The translations under genes and the position numbers were made by a program. DNA of 64,000 nucleotides from Halomonas urumqiensis (lineage in GTDB: Bacteria; Pseudomonadota; Gammaproteobacteria; Pseudomonadales; Halomonadaceae): assembly GCF_003028575.1 (NCBI RefSeq), contig NZ_PYUD01000001.1, positions 930,001-994,000 on the forward strand, written 5' to 3'. The notes under the pieces are model-generated. The model did no database searches. It had not been told where the DNA came from and saw nothing but the letters and a program-made list of their open reading frames with translations. Below are positions 17,189-24,751 of the stretch, piece after piece (positions within the stretch are counted from its first letter, which is position 1; each line of letters opens with the position of its first letter).

Positions 17189-17392
17189 TCAGCCGGCCCG
17201 TTCAGCGAGGCTATCGGTGAGACCGGCGGGGTCGACGCCCAGCACGTCCCGCGCTTCCTTCATCAGCATCTGACGCATCACCTCGGCCTTGGGTACGCCC
17301 AGGTAATTGGCCAGCGCGGTAATCACGTCGCTCTCGTACTGGTCGAGGTAGACGGTTGCCTTGGTGCGAACACGTTTGGAGTCCTGGTACAT
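17189..17392 (-). CDS. ribbon-helix-helix-like phage protein
   Basis: The 67-residue product starts at the ATG at 17392 with AAGGAC upstream. RVRTKATVYLDQYESDVITALANYLGVPKAEVMRQMLMKEAR has the strand-helix-helix pattern of MetJ/Arc repressors. A longer frame begins at 17491 but its extra residues look non-native. It lies second in the early operon and may tune early transcription. Confidence 0.65.
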   Translation of the reverse strand: MYQDSKRVRTKATVYLDQYESDVITALANYLGVPKAEVMRQMLMKEARDVLGVDPAGLTDSLAERAG

Positions 17393-17441
17393 GGCGGGTG
17401 TCCTTGTGAGGCTTATGCAGCAGGTCAGGGTGACCGAACGA

Positions 17442-17657
17442 TCAGGATTGGCTGGCCGCTTCGGTGTCGGCTTCGTAGTGCTGGATGCCAAGCAGGATCA
17501 GCATGCGGATGGTGGCGGAAAGCGAGCGCATCTCCAGCTGGGCGATGCCCTCGAGCTTGGAACGCTCGGTATCGGTGACCTGAGTCATCACCGGGCGGTT
17601 ACACCCTCGCGGGGAGCGGGCCGCAACGTCGGCTTGCATGGTCTCGGCGGTTTCCAT
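17442..17657 (-). CDS. first early gene, ribbon-helix-helix-like
   Basis: A 71-residue protein whose second half (VTDTERSKLEGIAQLEMRSLSATIRMLILLGIQHYE) fits a short strand and two helices. It is the promoter-proximal gene of the leftward early operon, directly opposite the repressor gene. That is the position of cox or cro in P2-like and lambdoid phages, so a cro-like role is possible. AGGAAG lies 8 bp before the ATG. Confidence 0.6.
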   Translation of the reverse strand: METAETMQADVAARSPRGCNRPVMTQVTDTERSKLEGIAQLEMRSLSATIRMLILLGIQHYEADTEAASQS

Positions 17658-17701
17658 GGGGTAGGCTTCCTAAAGGTTGTCTAAGACTGCGATTCGATAA
17701 T

Positions 17702-17719
17702 GGTTCACGTATGTGAACC
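17702..17719. promoter_or_regulatory. perfect palindromic operator between repressor and early operon
   Basis: GGTTCAC-GTAT-GTGAACC is a 7-4-7 perfect inverted repeat in the divergent region between the early operon and the S24 repressor. It is the natural candidate for the repressor operator. The GTG inside it (17713) would open a longer repressor frame but is rejected as a start for that reason. Confidence 0.7.
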
Positions 17720-17742
17720 TTGTCAAGTGGAGTGGTGCAAAT

Positions 17743-18438
17743 TTGAAAACCACAGGCGAGAGGCTCAAGGCAGAGCGGGAGCGCTTGGGCTTGAGTCAGA
17801 CAGCGTTAGCCCAAGTAGGTGGAGTCGGCAAAACTACGCAAATCAACTACGAGAAAGATGCTAGGAACCCTGATTCTGCCTACCTTTCAGCGCTGGATGG
17901 TGTGGGTGTGGACGTCCAGTACGTCCTCACAGGACGAACATCGCTCCCAGTTGAAGGTGCCCACCACGGTGAGCAGGCTTGCGGTTCACAAACGTTGACA
18001 TCTTTTGGCGTGCCCGCTGCTGCTATGGCAGAGGTGAAGCTCTACGACATCGAGGCCGCCGCCGGCGATGGCCGATCGCTGGAGCAGGAAAACGTCGAGA
18101 GCACGCTCTATTTCCCCACTGACCAGCTCGCCGCCCAGGGCCTCGATCCGGCCCAGGTGGTCGGCATCAAGGTGCGGGGCGACTCGATGGACGGCACCCT
18201 CGCCGATGGCGACTGGGTGCTGGTGGACCGCAGCCGGCGCGAACCGAAACCGGAAGGGGTGTTTCTGCTGTTGGTGCACGGCGAGCGGCGCATCAAGCGT
18301 GTACAGCGGGTGGCCGGCGGCGCCTGGCTGCTGATCAGTGACAACGAGCATTACCAGCCCGAGATGATCAAGCCCGAAGAGCTGAAGGACGTGGAGATCC
18401 TGGGGCGGTGTGAAATTCGGATTGGGCGGGTTAGTTAA
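17743..18438 (+). CDS. S24 autocleavable phage repressor (CI-like)
   Basis: The preferred start is TTG at 17743, 10 bases after GGAG, giving 231 residues that begin KTTGERLKAERERLGLSQ, a normal XRE start. The helix-turn-helix spans about 12-60. The C-terminal LexA-like peptidase has the cleavage pair Ala-Gly in IEAAAGDGRS, catalytic Ser in RGDSMDGTL and Lys in RRIKRVQR. Such repressors are cleaved with RecA after DNA damage, so the prophage should be SOS-inducible. It is followed after 24 bp by the AT-rich gene pair and SRAP on the same strand, which are probably transcribed with it in the lysogen. Confidence 0.9.
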   Translation: MKTTGERLKAERERLGLSQTALAQVGGVGKTTQINYEKDARNPDSAYLSALDGVGVDVQYVLTGRTSLPVEGAHHGEQACGSQTLTSFGVPAAAMAEVKLYDIEAAAGDGRSLEQENVESTLYFPTDQLAAQGLDPAQVVGIKVRGDSMDGTLADGDWVLVDRSRREPKPEGVFLLLVHGERRIKRVQRVAGGAWLLISDNEHYQPEMIKPEELKDVEILGRCEIRIGRVS

Positions 18439-18462
18439 AATAAATATTTGCAAGGGAACAGT

Positions 18463-19418
18463 ATGCATTCAGTTTCACTTTATCACCTTAGAGCGTTTAA
18501 TCCGCATAAAAAATATAGCGATATCCGCATAAAAAATATAGCGATGATTCGCATTATGCTCCGTTAGACGATATTAATGGAAAAGATCTTATTGATATAT
18601 TTAGAAGATATGTTGACCCTCTTGTGAGACAGAGCTTTGAAAAGTTTGAAAGTGATAAATCCGTGCTTTCATTTAAGCCGTACAATGTAAGCTCTCATGG
18701 GCGCTGTATTTGGGGCGTGGTTAATACTGGGAATTATGGTGTCAAAGGCTATATTAGAGATGCGAGCACAGGGGATTTGAAGTACAGCAAAAGTCCGAAT
18801 GATGCCGATATTAAGGAGCGGTTCTTTCTTCTTTTTTCGCCCTCTGGTAAAAACGAAGCTATTGTGGTCCTTCACGGTATAAATGGAGATGGTATTAAAA
18901 CTCTTCTCCACAAGGCGTTGGGTGAGTTTTTTAAAAAAGAGACTTCCCTGACCCTCCAGTTTAATCCTGTTACTTATGAAAAGGCTGTGCAGCAATGGAT
19001 GCAGGCTGAGGTTAAGGAAGTAAGAGCTGTTGGTTTTTCGCCGTTTTCTGACAGGGCTGACGAGTTAAAAGGTATGGGGCACAAGCAGGCTGTCCTTGTA
19101 TTGAAGCCTAAGAGGAAAGAATCCTTTGGACTCTTGGAAAGATTTAAAAAAGGCAGTAGGACTGACGCTGTGGAATTCCTAGAGTCACACTGCCAGGACC
19201 TTAAGGCTGTCGTTGAGCTCGAAGGAAAGAAACGCGTTTTTAGGATTGGCGGCACTAGAGAAAATCCAGTATTCAAGCTAGACTTGGATGACTGTGTTAC
19301 GGTCAGTGACGGAGTTCCGGACTTTGAGGAAATGTATGATTGGGTTGTCGAAGTTGTAAATGAGCTTTGTCAGAAAGTTTATCCCGGTCAAAAGGTTGAG
19401 CTATGTCCAGCAAGATAA
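18463..19418 (+). pseudogene. AT-rich cargo gene broken by a 23-bp tandem duplication
   Basis: The natural start is the ATG at 18463 with AGGGA six bases upstream, but its frame stops at 18565 after 34 codons. The rest (18519-19418) is open in another frame. The cause is a 23-bp tandem duplication (18501-18523 and 18524-18546, which differ only at the last base); 23 is not a multiple of three. Removing one copy gives one 310-residue frame beginning MHSVSLYHLRAFNPHKKYSDDSHY. A truncated 264-residue product from GTG 18624 is possible. The protein is soluble, no family recognised. Its low GC and place behind the repressor suggest superinfection exclusion or another defence role (inference). It overlaps the membrane gene by 16 bp. 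Confidence 0.7.
18501..18546. repeat. 23-bp tandem duplication (frameshifting)
   Basis: Two copies with 22 of 23 identical bases: 18501-18523 and 18524-18546. Each contains CATAAAAAATATAGCGAT. Loss of a copy by slippage would restore the reading frame of the surrounding gene. Confidence 0.9.
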
Positions 19419-19933
19419 ATGTTACTTATATAATAAAGCAGCATTTTAATACCTTGCGGGATGCCTCCAATAACAAGGTGTCTTTCAAGGATGTTTTTGT
19501 TTTTTTGATTTTGCCATTACTCCTTTCTTCTCTTGTTTTTTTTGGAGATGGTTTGTCTAAGGAAATGTTTTCCTTGGCTGTTAACTTTGGGGCTATTTCT
19601 ACCGCGCTCTTGATGAGTGTTCTGGTGTTGGTGTATGACCAAGAGGCAAAAATAAAATACAATATAGAGGTTTATCCAGAAAGGTATGATGGCTATCGAG
19701 CCAGGCTCTCTGTCCTTCGAGAGCTTTATCAAAATATTTGCTACACGATAGTGGTTTCAATATTGCTTGTTATGTTTTCAGTGATCGGCATGTCAGTGCT
19801 TGGAAATTGCGTTAATGTTTTTTTTAACCTTGTTTTTTTTGTGTCTTCTTTTTTGGTGGTTTTTATGTTTTCAAATATTGTAATTACCATGCTTATGGTA
19901 ATTAAAAGGTTTCATGCACTTTTAACGCATTGA
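19403..19933 (+). CDS. four-helix membrane protein, partner of the upstream gene
   Basis: The 176-residue protein has hydrophobic segments at about 28-48, 55-78, 110-132 and 134-165, with a charged loop (YDQEAKIKYNIEVYPERYDGYRARL, about 78-102) between the second and third. The gene is AT-rich like its overlapping upstream neighbour, with which it is surely co-translated. It has no signal peptide and no recognised family. A soluble protein plus a small multi-helix membrane protein next to a prophage repressor is the usual layout of exclusion or abortive-infection pairs (for example the Kiwa KwaA/KwaB layout), but no homology to those is claimed. Confidence 0.75.
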   Translation: MSSKINVTYIIKQHFNTLRDASNNKVSFKDVFVFLILPLLLSSLVFFGDGLSKEMFSLAVNFGAISTALLMSVLVLVYDQEAKIKYNIEVYPERYDGYRARLSVLRELYQNICYTIVVSILLVMFSVIGMSVLGNCVNVFFNLVFFVSSFLVVFMFSNIVITMLMVIKRFHALLTH

Positions 19934-19943
19934 TCCTACACCT

Positions 19944-20603
19944 ATGTGCGGACGCTTCGCCCTCTATAGTCCATACCCCAAGCTCTCCGAGTCTCTGCGC
20001 TTGCCGCTGGATGAGACAGGAGAGCTGGCGACACGCTACAACGTGGCGCCGGGCACCTGGATCACTGCGGTTCGTCATCCCAACGATGAGGCGCCGCTGG
20101 TGATGGATGAGGTGTGGTGGGGCTACCGGCCACACTGGGCGGGGGGGAAGGCACCGCAGCCGATCAATGCCACCGTGGAGAAGGTGGCCACGTCGCGCTA
20201 TTTCAAAGGGGCGTTTGCCCATCACCGCTGCCTGGTGCCGGCGGATGGATGGTACGAGTGGTTGCCGGTGGATGGGCACAAACAGCCACACTACCTGACA
20301 CGTGCCGATGGCGAGCCGTTATGGTTTGCCGGGATCTGGGCCGAGCGTGCCGACGGGAAACCCGGCTGCGCGATCCTGACCGAGCCGGCGCGTGGTGTCG
20401 CCAAGGAGATCCACTCACGCATGCCGTTGGCACTGGATGCCGATAGCCTCGAGCCGTGGCTTGATCCACACCTGACCGACCGCGAGACGATACGCCAGGT
20501 GGTTCATCACCTGGATGCCGAGTTGATCACTCACTGGCCGGTCAGTCGGGCTGTGAACAAGCCTGCGGAAGGCCAAGGTAGCGAGCTGATAAATCCCGCC
20601 TGA
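19944..20603 (+). CDS. SRAP (YedK/HMCES-like) abasic-site processing protein
   Basis: The 219-residue product starts MCGRFA, where Cys2 forms the thiazolidine crosslink with abasic sites in single-stranded DNA after Met removal. The family's RYNVAPG, CLVPADGWYEW (Glu), and HSRMPLALDAD (His) motifs are all present, so it should be active. The usual NARAET motif reads NATVEK. It lies 10 bp behind the membrane gene on the same strand and before the divergent umuDC, giving the phage two DNA-damage functions side by side. Confidence 0.92.
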   Translation: MCGRFALYSPYPKLSESLRLPLDETGELATRYNVAPGTWITAVRHPNDEAPLVMDEVWWGYRPHWAGGKAPQPINATVEKVATSRYFKGAFAHHRCLVPADGWYEWLPVDGHKQPHYLTRADGEPLWFAGIWAERADGKPGCAILTEPARGVAKEIHSRMPLALDADSLEPWLDPHLTDRETIRQVVHHLDAELITHWPVSRAVNKPAEGQGSELINPA

Positions 20604-20608
20604 AAGTG

Positions 20609-20806
20609 TTACTTCTTTTTCTTCATGAAAGGAAAGACTTTACCCATTGCATCAGCGAGAACTTGGTCAAGCGGTTTATGATTCAGGCTCACAGCGGCTC
20701 TCGCTGCGGTATATGTCCCTTTGTATTCCTTAGCGATTTCGCTATCAGTCATGCTGTCAGGTAGCTGCTCTTTTTCCCGGATTGCATCAATTACGGCTTT
20801 GTCCAT
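20609..20806 (-). CDS. small hypothetical protein with lysine tail
   Basis: The 65-residue product starts MDKAVIDAIREKEQLPDSMTD after GGAGGG; the frame could open seven codons earlier. It is helical and ends in KKKK. A SEIAKEYKGTYTAARAAV segment resembles a small DNA-binding helix pair. It is convergent with SRAP and may be the last gene after umuC. Function unknown. Confidence 0.6.
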   Translation of the reverse strand: MDKAVIDAIREKEQLPDSMTDSEIAKEYKGTYTAARAAVSLNHKPLDQVLADAMGKVFPFMKKKK

Positions 20807-20872
20807 CTCGCCCTCCATTAGGGTCACTTGCTGTCGAGCATAGTGCAGAACCGCCCTGGTCGGGGCAGATCA

Positions 20873-22153
20873 TTAACCCATTGGCACGGCGGGCAGCTCG
20901 TTCCACCTCGTCGTCCATCGCGGTGTGCGGTGGGCGCAACGCAAGTGCCAGGCGGCGCCGGGCGTGGGACGGCCAAGGGTGACGGTACCACGCCCCATCT
21001 TCTGATTGATTTCGTCCAGGGCTGCCATCAATTGGTGGCTCTTGTCGCGTTGGGACGCTCGCTCGGGCGTGTCGAGCAGTGAGAGCTGCTGCCGGTTGGC
21101 GTCGACCAGGTCGAGCAGCATCACACCGGCCTTCATGAATCGGTACCCGGGCCGGTAGATGGCGTATAGGGCCTGGCTCGCGGCGTGGAGGATCTGCCGG
21201 CTGTCGTTGGTGGGCTCGGGCAGTTCGACGATGGCGCTGGGGGAGTATTGCGGTAAGTCCAGCCGGTGCCGATTGGTCTTGAGGAACACGTAGACGGCGC
21301 GGGCATGGCTGTCCTGGGCGCGGAGTTTCTCGGCGCTGCGTTGGGCATGCTGGCGGATGGCGGCCTGTATTTCGCCCGGTTCGCCGGTGAGGCGACCGAA
21401 GGAACGCGAGGTCATGATGCGGTCACGTGGACGGTCGGCGTCGTTGAGCTCGATGCAGGGCGTGCCCTGCAGCTCGCGCACGGTGCGCTCGAGGGTGACG
21501 GAGAAACGCCGACGGATGGCCTTGGGGTCGGCTTGCCGCAGATCCCAGGCCGTCTCGATGCCCTGCACGGCTAACCGCTCGACAAGCCGACGCCCGACAC
21601 CCCATACATCGCCGAGCTCGATGCGTTGCAATAGTTCGCGGCTCTCGGTGCTATCGGCGTGCAGTACGCAGGTGCCACCGTAGGCGGGGATCTTCTTTGC
21701 TGCGCGGTTGGCCAGCTTGGCCAGTGTGCGGGTGGGAGCCACGCCCACGCACACGGGGATACCGGTGAACTGGCGCACCTTGTGGTGCAGGGTACGGCTG
21801 AGGGCGAGCGTGGTGGCTGCGTCAAAGCCATCGAAGCTCACGAACATCTCGTCGATGGAGTAGGGCTCTACCCCGGCGGAGAACTCCTCGAGGACCTCTC
21901 GCACCCTGGCCGACATGTCGCCGTACAGTTCGTAGTTGGACGAGAGCAGGTGGACCTGCCCCTGACGCACCAGGTGCTGCAGTTCAAAAGCGGGGGTACC
22001 CATCTCCACGCCCAAGGCCTTGAGCTCATTTGAGCGGGCGATCACGCAGCCGTCGTTGTTGGACATCACGCCCACCGGCACGCCGACCAGCCGAGGTTGA
22101 AACACCCGCTCGCAGCTGACGTAGAAGTTGTTGCAGTCCACTAGCCCGATCAT
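20873..22153 (-). CDS. umuC: DNA polymerase V catalytic subunit
   Basis: The 426-residue product is a full-length Y-family polymerase. It begins MIGLVDCNNFYVSCERVF (first metal Asp) and has YSIDEMFVSFDGF (catalytic Asp-Glu) near 100 and the DUF4113-type C-terminus. With cleaved UmuD it performs error-prone bypass on damaged DNA. It overlaps umuD by four bases (ATGA). The pair is phage-borne cargo in this prophage. Confidence 0.95.
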   Translation of the reverse strand: MIGLVDCNNFYVSCERVFQPRLVGVPVGVMSNNDGCVIARSNELKALGVEMGTPAFELQHLVRQGQVHLLSSNYELYGDMSARVREVLEEFSAGVEPYSIDEMFVSFDGFDAATTLALSRTLHHKVRQFTGIPVCVGVAPTRTLAKLANRAAKKIPAYGGTCVLHADSTESRELLQRIELGDVWGVGRRLVERLAVQGIETAWDLRQADPKAIRRRFSVTLERTVRELQGTPCIELNDADRPRDRIMTSRSFGRLTGEPGEIQAAIRQHAQRSAEKLRAQDSHARAVYVFLKTNRHRLDLPQYSPSAIVELPEPTNDSRQILHAASQALYAIYRPGYRFMKAGVMLLDLVDANRQQLSLLDTPERASQRDKSHQLMAALDEINQKMGRGTVTLGRPTPGAAWHLRCAHRTPRWTTRWNELPAVPMG

Positions 22154-22590
22154 ACGGCGTACTCGTGTATGACCGAGCGCACCACGCCCCACACCTGGCA
22201 ATCCAGGTCATTGAGGGAGATTGGTGCATAGCCGGGATTGCCGGAGCACAGCAGTGGCCGTCCATGGCGTTTCTCGTAGCGCTTCACGATCACTTCACCG
22301 TCGACCAGGGCGACGAGGATGTGGCCGGGACGCGGATCAATGGAGCGATCGACCACCAAGGTGTCACCATCCTGGATGCCGAAGCCGACCATGCTGTCGC
22401 CCTTCACGCTCATGAAGAAGGTGGATGACGGGCGCTTCACCAGCCGCTCGTTGAGATCCAGGGTGCGGCCGACGTAGTCCTCGGCAGGCGAGGGGAAGCC
22501 GGAGATACCGGCGCGTATGGTGGTGAGGGGGAAAGGTAGTGGCCGCAGCGGCGGTGCCGGCAGCGGAAAGTGAATATCGGTATCGCGCAT
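22150..22590 (-). CDS. umuD: UmuD, autocleaved subunit of DNA polymerase V
   Basis: The 146-residue product starts at 22590 (MRDTDIHFPLP). The cleavage site Ser30-Gly31 is followed by FPSPAEDYV, as in E. coli UmuD. Catalytic Ser66 lies in KGDSMVGFG and Lys103 in GEVIVKRYE, so self-cleavage should work. An SOS box lies 22 bp upstream of the start. It forms an operon with umuC. Confidence 0.95.
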   Translation of the reverse strand: MRDTDIHFPLPAPPLRPLPFPLTTIRAGISGFPSPAEDYVGRTLDLNERLVKRPSSTFFMSVKGDSMVGFGIQDGDTLVVDRSIDPRPGHILVALVDGEVIVKRYEKRHGRPLLCSGNPGYAPISLNDLDCQVWGVVRSVIHEYAV

Positions 22591-22611
22591 CGGAAAGCCT
22601 CTTGTCAAAAA

Positions 22612-22627
22612 CTGGATGCTTGTACAG
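22612..22627. promoter_or_regulatory. SOS (LexA) box of umuDC
   Basis: CTGGATGCTTGTACAG fits CTG-N10-CAG with a full right half (ACAGTAT). It lies between umuD (leftward) and the UmuD-like gene (rightward) and could control both. Confidence 0.75.
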
Positions 22628-22744
22628 TATTCTGCATCCGTGCTCTGTAAGGCAAACGCTAATGGAAGGTGTTCGCGGGGTGCCGGTGGCAAGAGCCCGG
22701 CATGGCAGGGCTGGTCAATGGCAAAGCAACAAGGATGTGACGAT

Positions 22745-23095
22745 ATGCGTGTGAACTACCTGGGGCCGCTGTGTGGGGGCATTTCTCATCCTGCACTGGA
22801 AGGCTACGACCTGACGTACTTCACCCCAAGCTGCTACCTGGTGGAGGTCAGCGACGAAGCAGGGGTCGAGGGACCAGTGATCGAGGGCGATGTTCTGGTG
22901 GTGGACGAGTCACGTGTTGCCCAACACGCGGATCTCGTGGTGGTGGAGCGCGAAGGCCTGCGGCTGTTCAACAGTCACCGCATCGGCGGGCAGATCCGGT
23001 TGATCCCGCCGATGGATCGAAGCGGCTCGTTCCCGGCTCGCCAGAGCGATATTCGTGGCGTGGTGGTTAGACAGGCGAGGCGGTATGGGCTGTAA
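22745..23095 (+). CDS. UmuD-like protein lacking catalytic residues
   Basis: The 116-residue product starts at 22745 after AAGGA. Its core (VEGPVIEGDVLVVDESRVAQHADLVVVEREGLRLFNSHRIGG) follows the LexA/UmuD beta fold. The GDSM serine is missing (EAGVEGPVIEGD) and the KR lysine is replaced by GLRLF, so it cannot cleave itself. It is divergent from umuDC and may share the SOS box. A dead UmuD-fold protein could bind UmuD or UmuC as a modulator; this is inference. Confidence 0.7.
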   Translation: MRVNYLGPLCGGISHPALEGYDLTYFTPSCYLVEVSDEAGVEGPVIEGDVLVVDESRVAQHADLVVVEREGLRLFNSHRIGGQIRLIPPMDRSGSFPARQSDIRGVVVRQARRYGL

Positions 23096-23263
23096 GGTAT
23101 TGCAGTCGATACCTGAGATTGATTAAATACTTTCGTGGTGTCTGTCCCGGAGCTCTATGAGAGCCCCTTGGGGTGGCGGCAAGGGCTCCAGCAGCCTGAC
23201 AACGCTTAGTCTCTCAGGGCTATCACTGTATCAGTGTCCAGCACAGCTGGCGGTGTACAGGCA

Positions 23264-24253
23264 TCACACACCCAGCGAGGCTCTTTTCCCTCTACGCAAC
23301 TCGTGGACAGAATAAAACCACACCTTGCTTTCACCTGACTGGCCTTCGCTGGTTGGAATGTAGCGCTTCAGAACCACCTGGACAACACTGCTGTCCTTGT
23401 GCGTATAGCTTACATTTGCGCGAAGGGCGATGTAGTCAATGACACCACTGATGTTTTTTTCCCTGTCCACGACATTATGAGCTCCTCCCAGACGAAAATA
23501 CCGAACGCAGGTCTTTATCATTTTTCTGGCGGTGGCGAGTAGTAGCCATGATTGAAAGACCCTTTCCGGAAGCCTTTCCTTTCTTGTAATATGCTTCCAG
23601 CCAGTCCTGGTTATCAGAACCGTTCCTATTTCATTTATCGGACTTTTTTCACTTCCATTGCACTCTGACTTCCACTGCTTGTAATACTCCCACACCTGTT
23701 GCTTGAAGGCGCCATGTACGTGTCCAATTTTAGGGATCAAGTCTTCCTGCCTATTGAGATGGATGGAATCGAGCCCCTGATATCTTGATTGGTCTCCCGG
23801 AAGTCGAAGAAACACCCCTTTTTGCCCTTTGTTGAAAATCTGTGATTTTGGGGCGTGTACGACTGCTTTGTTTGTATTTGAGTATGAGTTTTCATCCTTG
23901 AGGTCGATCCACCAGGCCTTATGAGAAATCGGGGATTTTCGGTATATCAGGATGACCTTTCCCGGCATCCTGTTCCAGCGTGGACGGTGTGTCTCTATAT
24001 AATCTTTCCCAAGTTTTACGCCTACCTTCTCAGGATCTTTCTTTTTGTCGAGGTAGCTCTTTCCACATTTGATCTGAACGTAAATGACGGCTCCGGTAGT
24101 GGTGGGCCTGTCATGCCCACGACGCATTATCAGTATCCCGTCTATGCCGTCATCGTTTCTTTGATCGAATTCCTGCCAGTCACACCTCCAGTCAGTGACT
24201 ACTTCCTGGACTATCCCAATTCCTTTGTCTTCCTGATATTTTGTGGAAATCAT
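23264..24253 (-). CDS. DUF4365-like PD-(D/E)XK protein, restriction island
   Basis: The 329-residue product has an N-terminal nuclease-like domain: DQRNDDGIDGILIM (acidic core), then VIYVQIKCGKSY (the Q-x-K part of PD-(D/E)XK), then KVILIYRKSP, as in DUF4365 proteins. The C-terminal half (about 170-329) is unassigned. The gene is AT-rich, on the same strand as vsr with a 9-bp gap, and is the last of a four-gene operon headed by a cytosine methyltransferase. A restriction or DNA-targeting role fits the context. Confidence 0.7.
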   Translation of the reverse strand: MISTKYQEDKGIGIVQEVVTDWRCDWQEFDQRNDDGIDGILIMRRGHDRPTTTGAVIYVQIKCGKSYLDKKKDPEKVGVKLGKDYIETHRPRWNRMPGKVILIYRKSPISHKAWWIDLKDENSYSNTNKAVVHAPKSQIFNKGQKGVFLRLPGDQSRYQGLDSIHLNRQEDLIPKIGHVHGAFKQQVWEYYKQWKSECNGSEKSPINEIGTVLITRTGWKHITRKERLPERVFQSWLLLATARKMIKTCVRYFRLGGAHNVVDREKNISGVIDYIALRANVSYTHKDSSVVQVVLKRYIPTSEGQSGESKVWFYSVHELRRGKRASLGV

Positions 24254-24262
24254 CTTCTGACG

Positions 24263-24751
24263 TTATTTTCCTTTTGTTGATCTAACTCTTGGTGGTGTGG
24301 CAGGCCACTCCCCGAAGGTGTCTGTGTTCTTGGTCAATGTTCCAATAGCATCAATTTCGGATAGCTGGTGCTTCAGGCCACATTCCCATATCACCAGAAC
24401 CCGCCAGCCGGCTTCGATCAGCTCGGCCTGCTGACGTCTGTCTCGTTCAACGTTTCCGATGAGCTTCCTTCGCCAGAAATCCTTGCGGGTGGCCGGAGAG
24501 GTAGCATAGAAGCAGCCTTCGTGCCGGTGCCAGAAGCAGCCATGGACGAAGATAACCAAGCGATGCTTCGTAAGAACGAGATCCGGCTTACCGGGCAGGT
24601 CCTTCCGGTGAAGCCTGAAGCGAAAACCACAGGCATGAAGATAGCGCCTTACAGCCATTTCAGGATTTGTGTCCTGACCACGGATGCGGCTCATGCAGTA
24701 TGAGCGTTGAGTGCTGGTCAGGACGTCATGGCTCTTTGTGTTTGTATTCAC
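24263..24751 (-). CDS. vsr: very short patch repair endonuclease
   Basis: The 162-residue product is a typical Vsr: STQRSYCMSRIRGQDTNPEMAVRRYLH at the start, catalytic Asp in PGKPDLVLTKHR, and VHGCFWHRHEGC with zinc/active-site residues. Vsr nicks T:G mismatches made by deamination of 5-methylcytosine, protecting sites of its partner methylase. It overlaps the DUF3883 gene by four bases (ATGA). Confidence 0.93.
   Translation of the reverse strand: MNTNTKSHDVLTSTQRSYCMSRIRGQDTNPEMAVRRYLHACGFRFRLHRKDLPGKPDLVLTKHRLVIFVHGCFWHRHEGCFYATSPATRKDFWRRKLIGNVERDRRQQAELIEAGWRVLVIWECGLKHQLSEIDAIGTLTKNTDTFGEWPATPPRVRSTKGK

Noticed and set aside
17713..17742. Upstream GTG start for the phage repressor
   Set aside because: It lies within the palindromic operator and has no ribosome site; TTG 17743 has one.
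18463..19933. Kiwa (KwaA/KwaB) as identity of the AT-rich pair
   Set aside because: Only the layout of one soluble and one four-helix protein is similar; gene order is reversed and no KwaB motif could be recognised.
23226..23241. CTG-N10-CAG sequence like a third SOS box
   Set aside because: It lies between convergent gene ends, not at a promoter, and its arms are poor.
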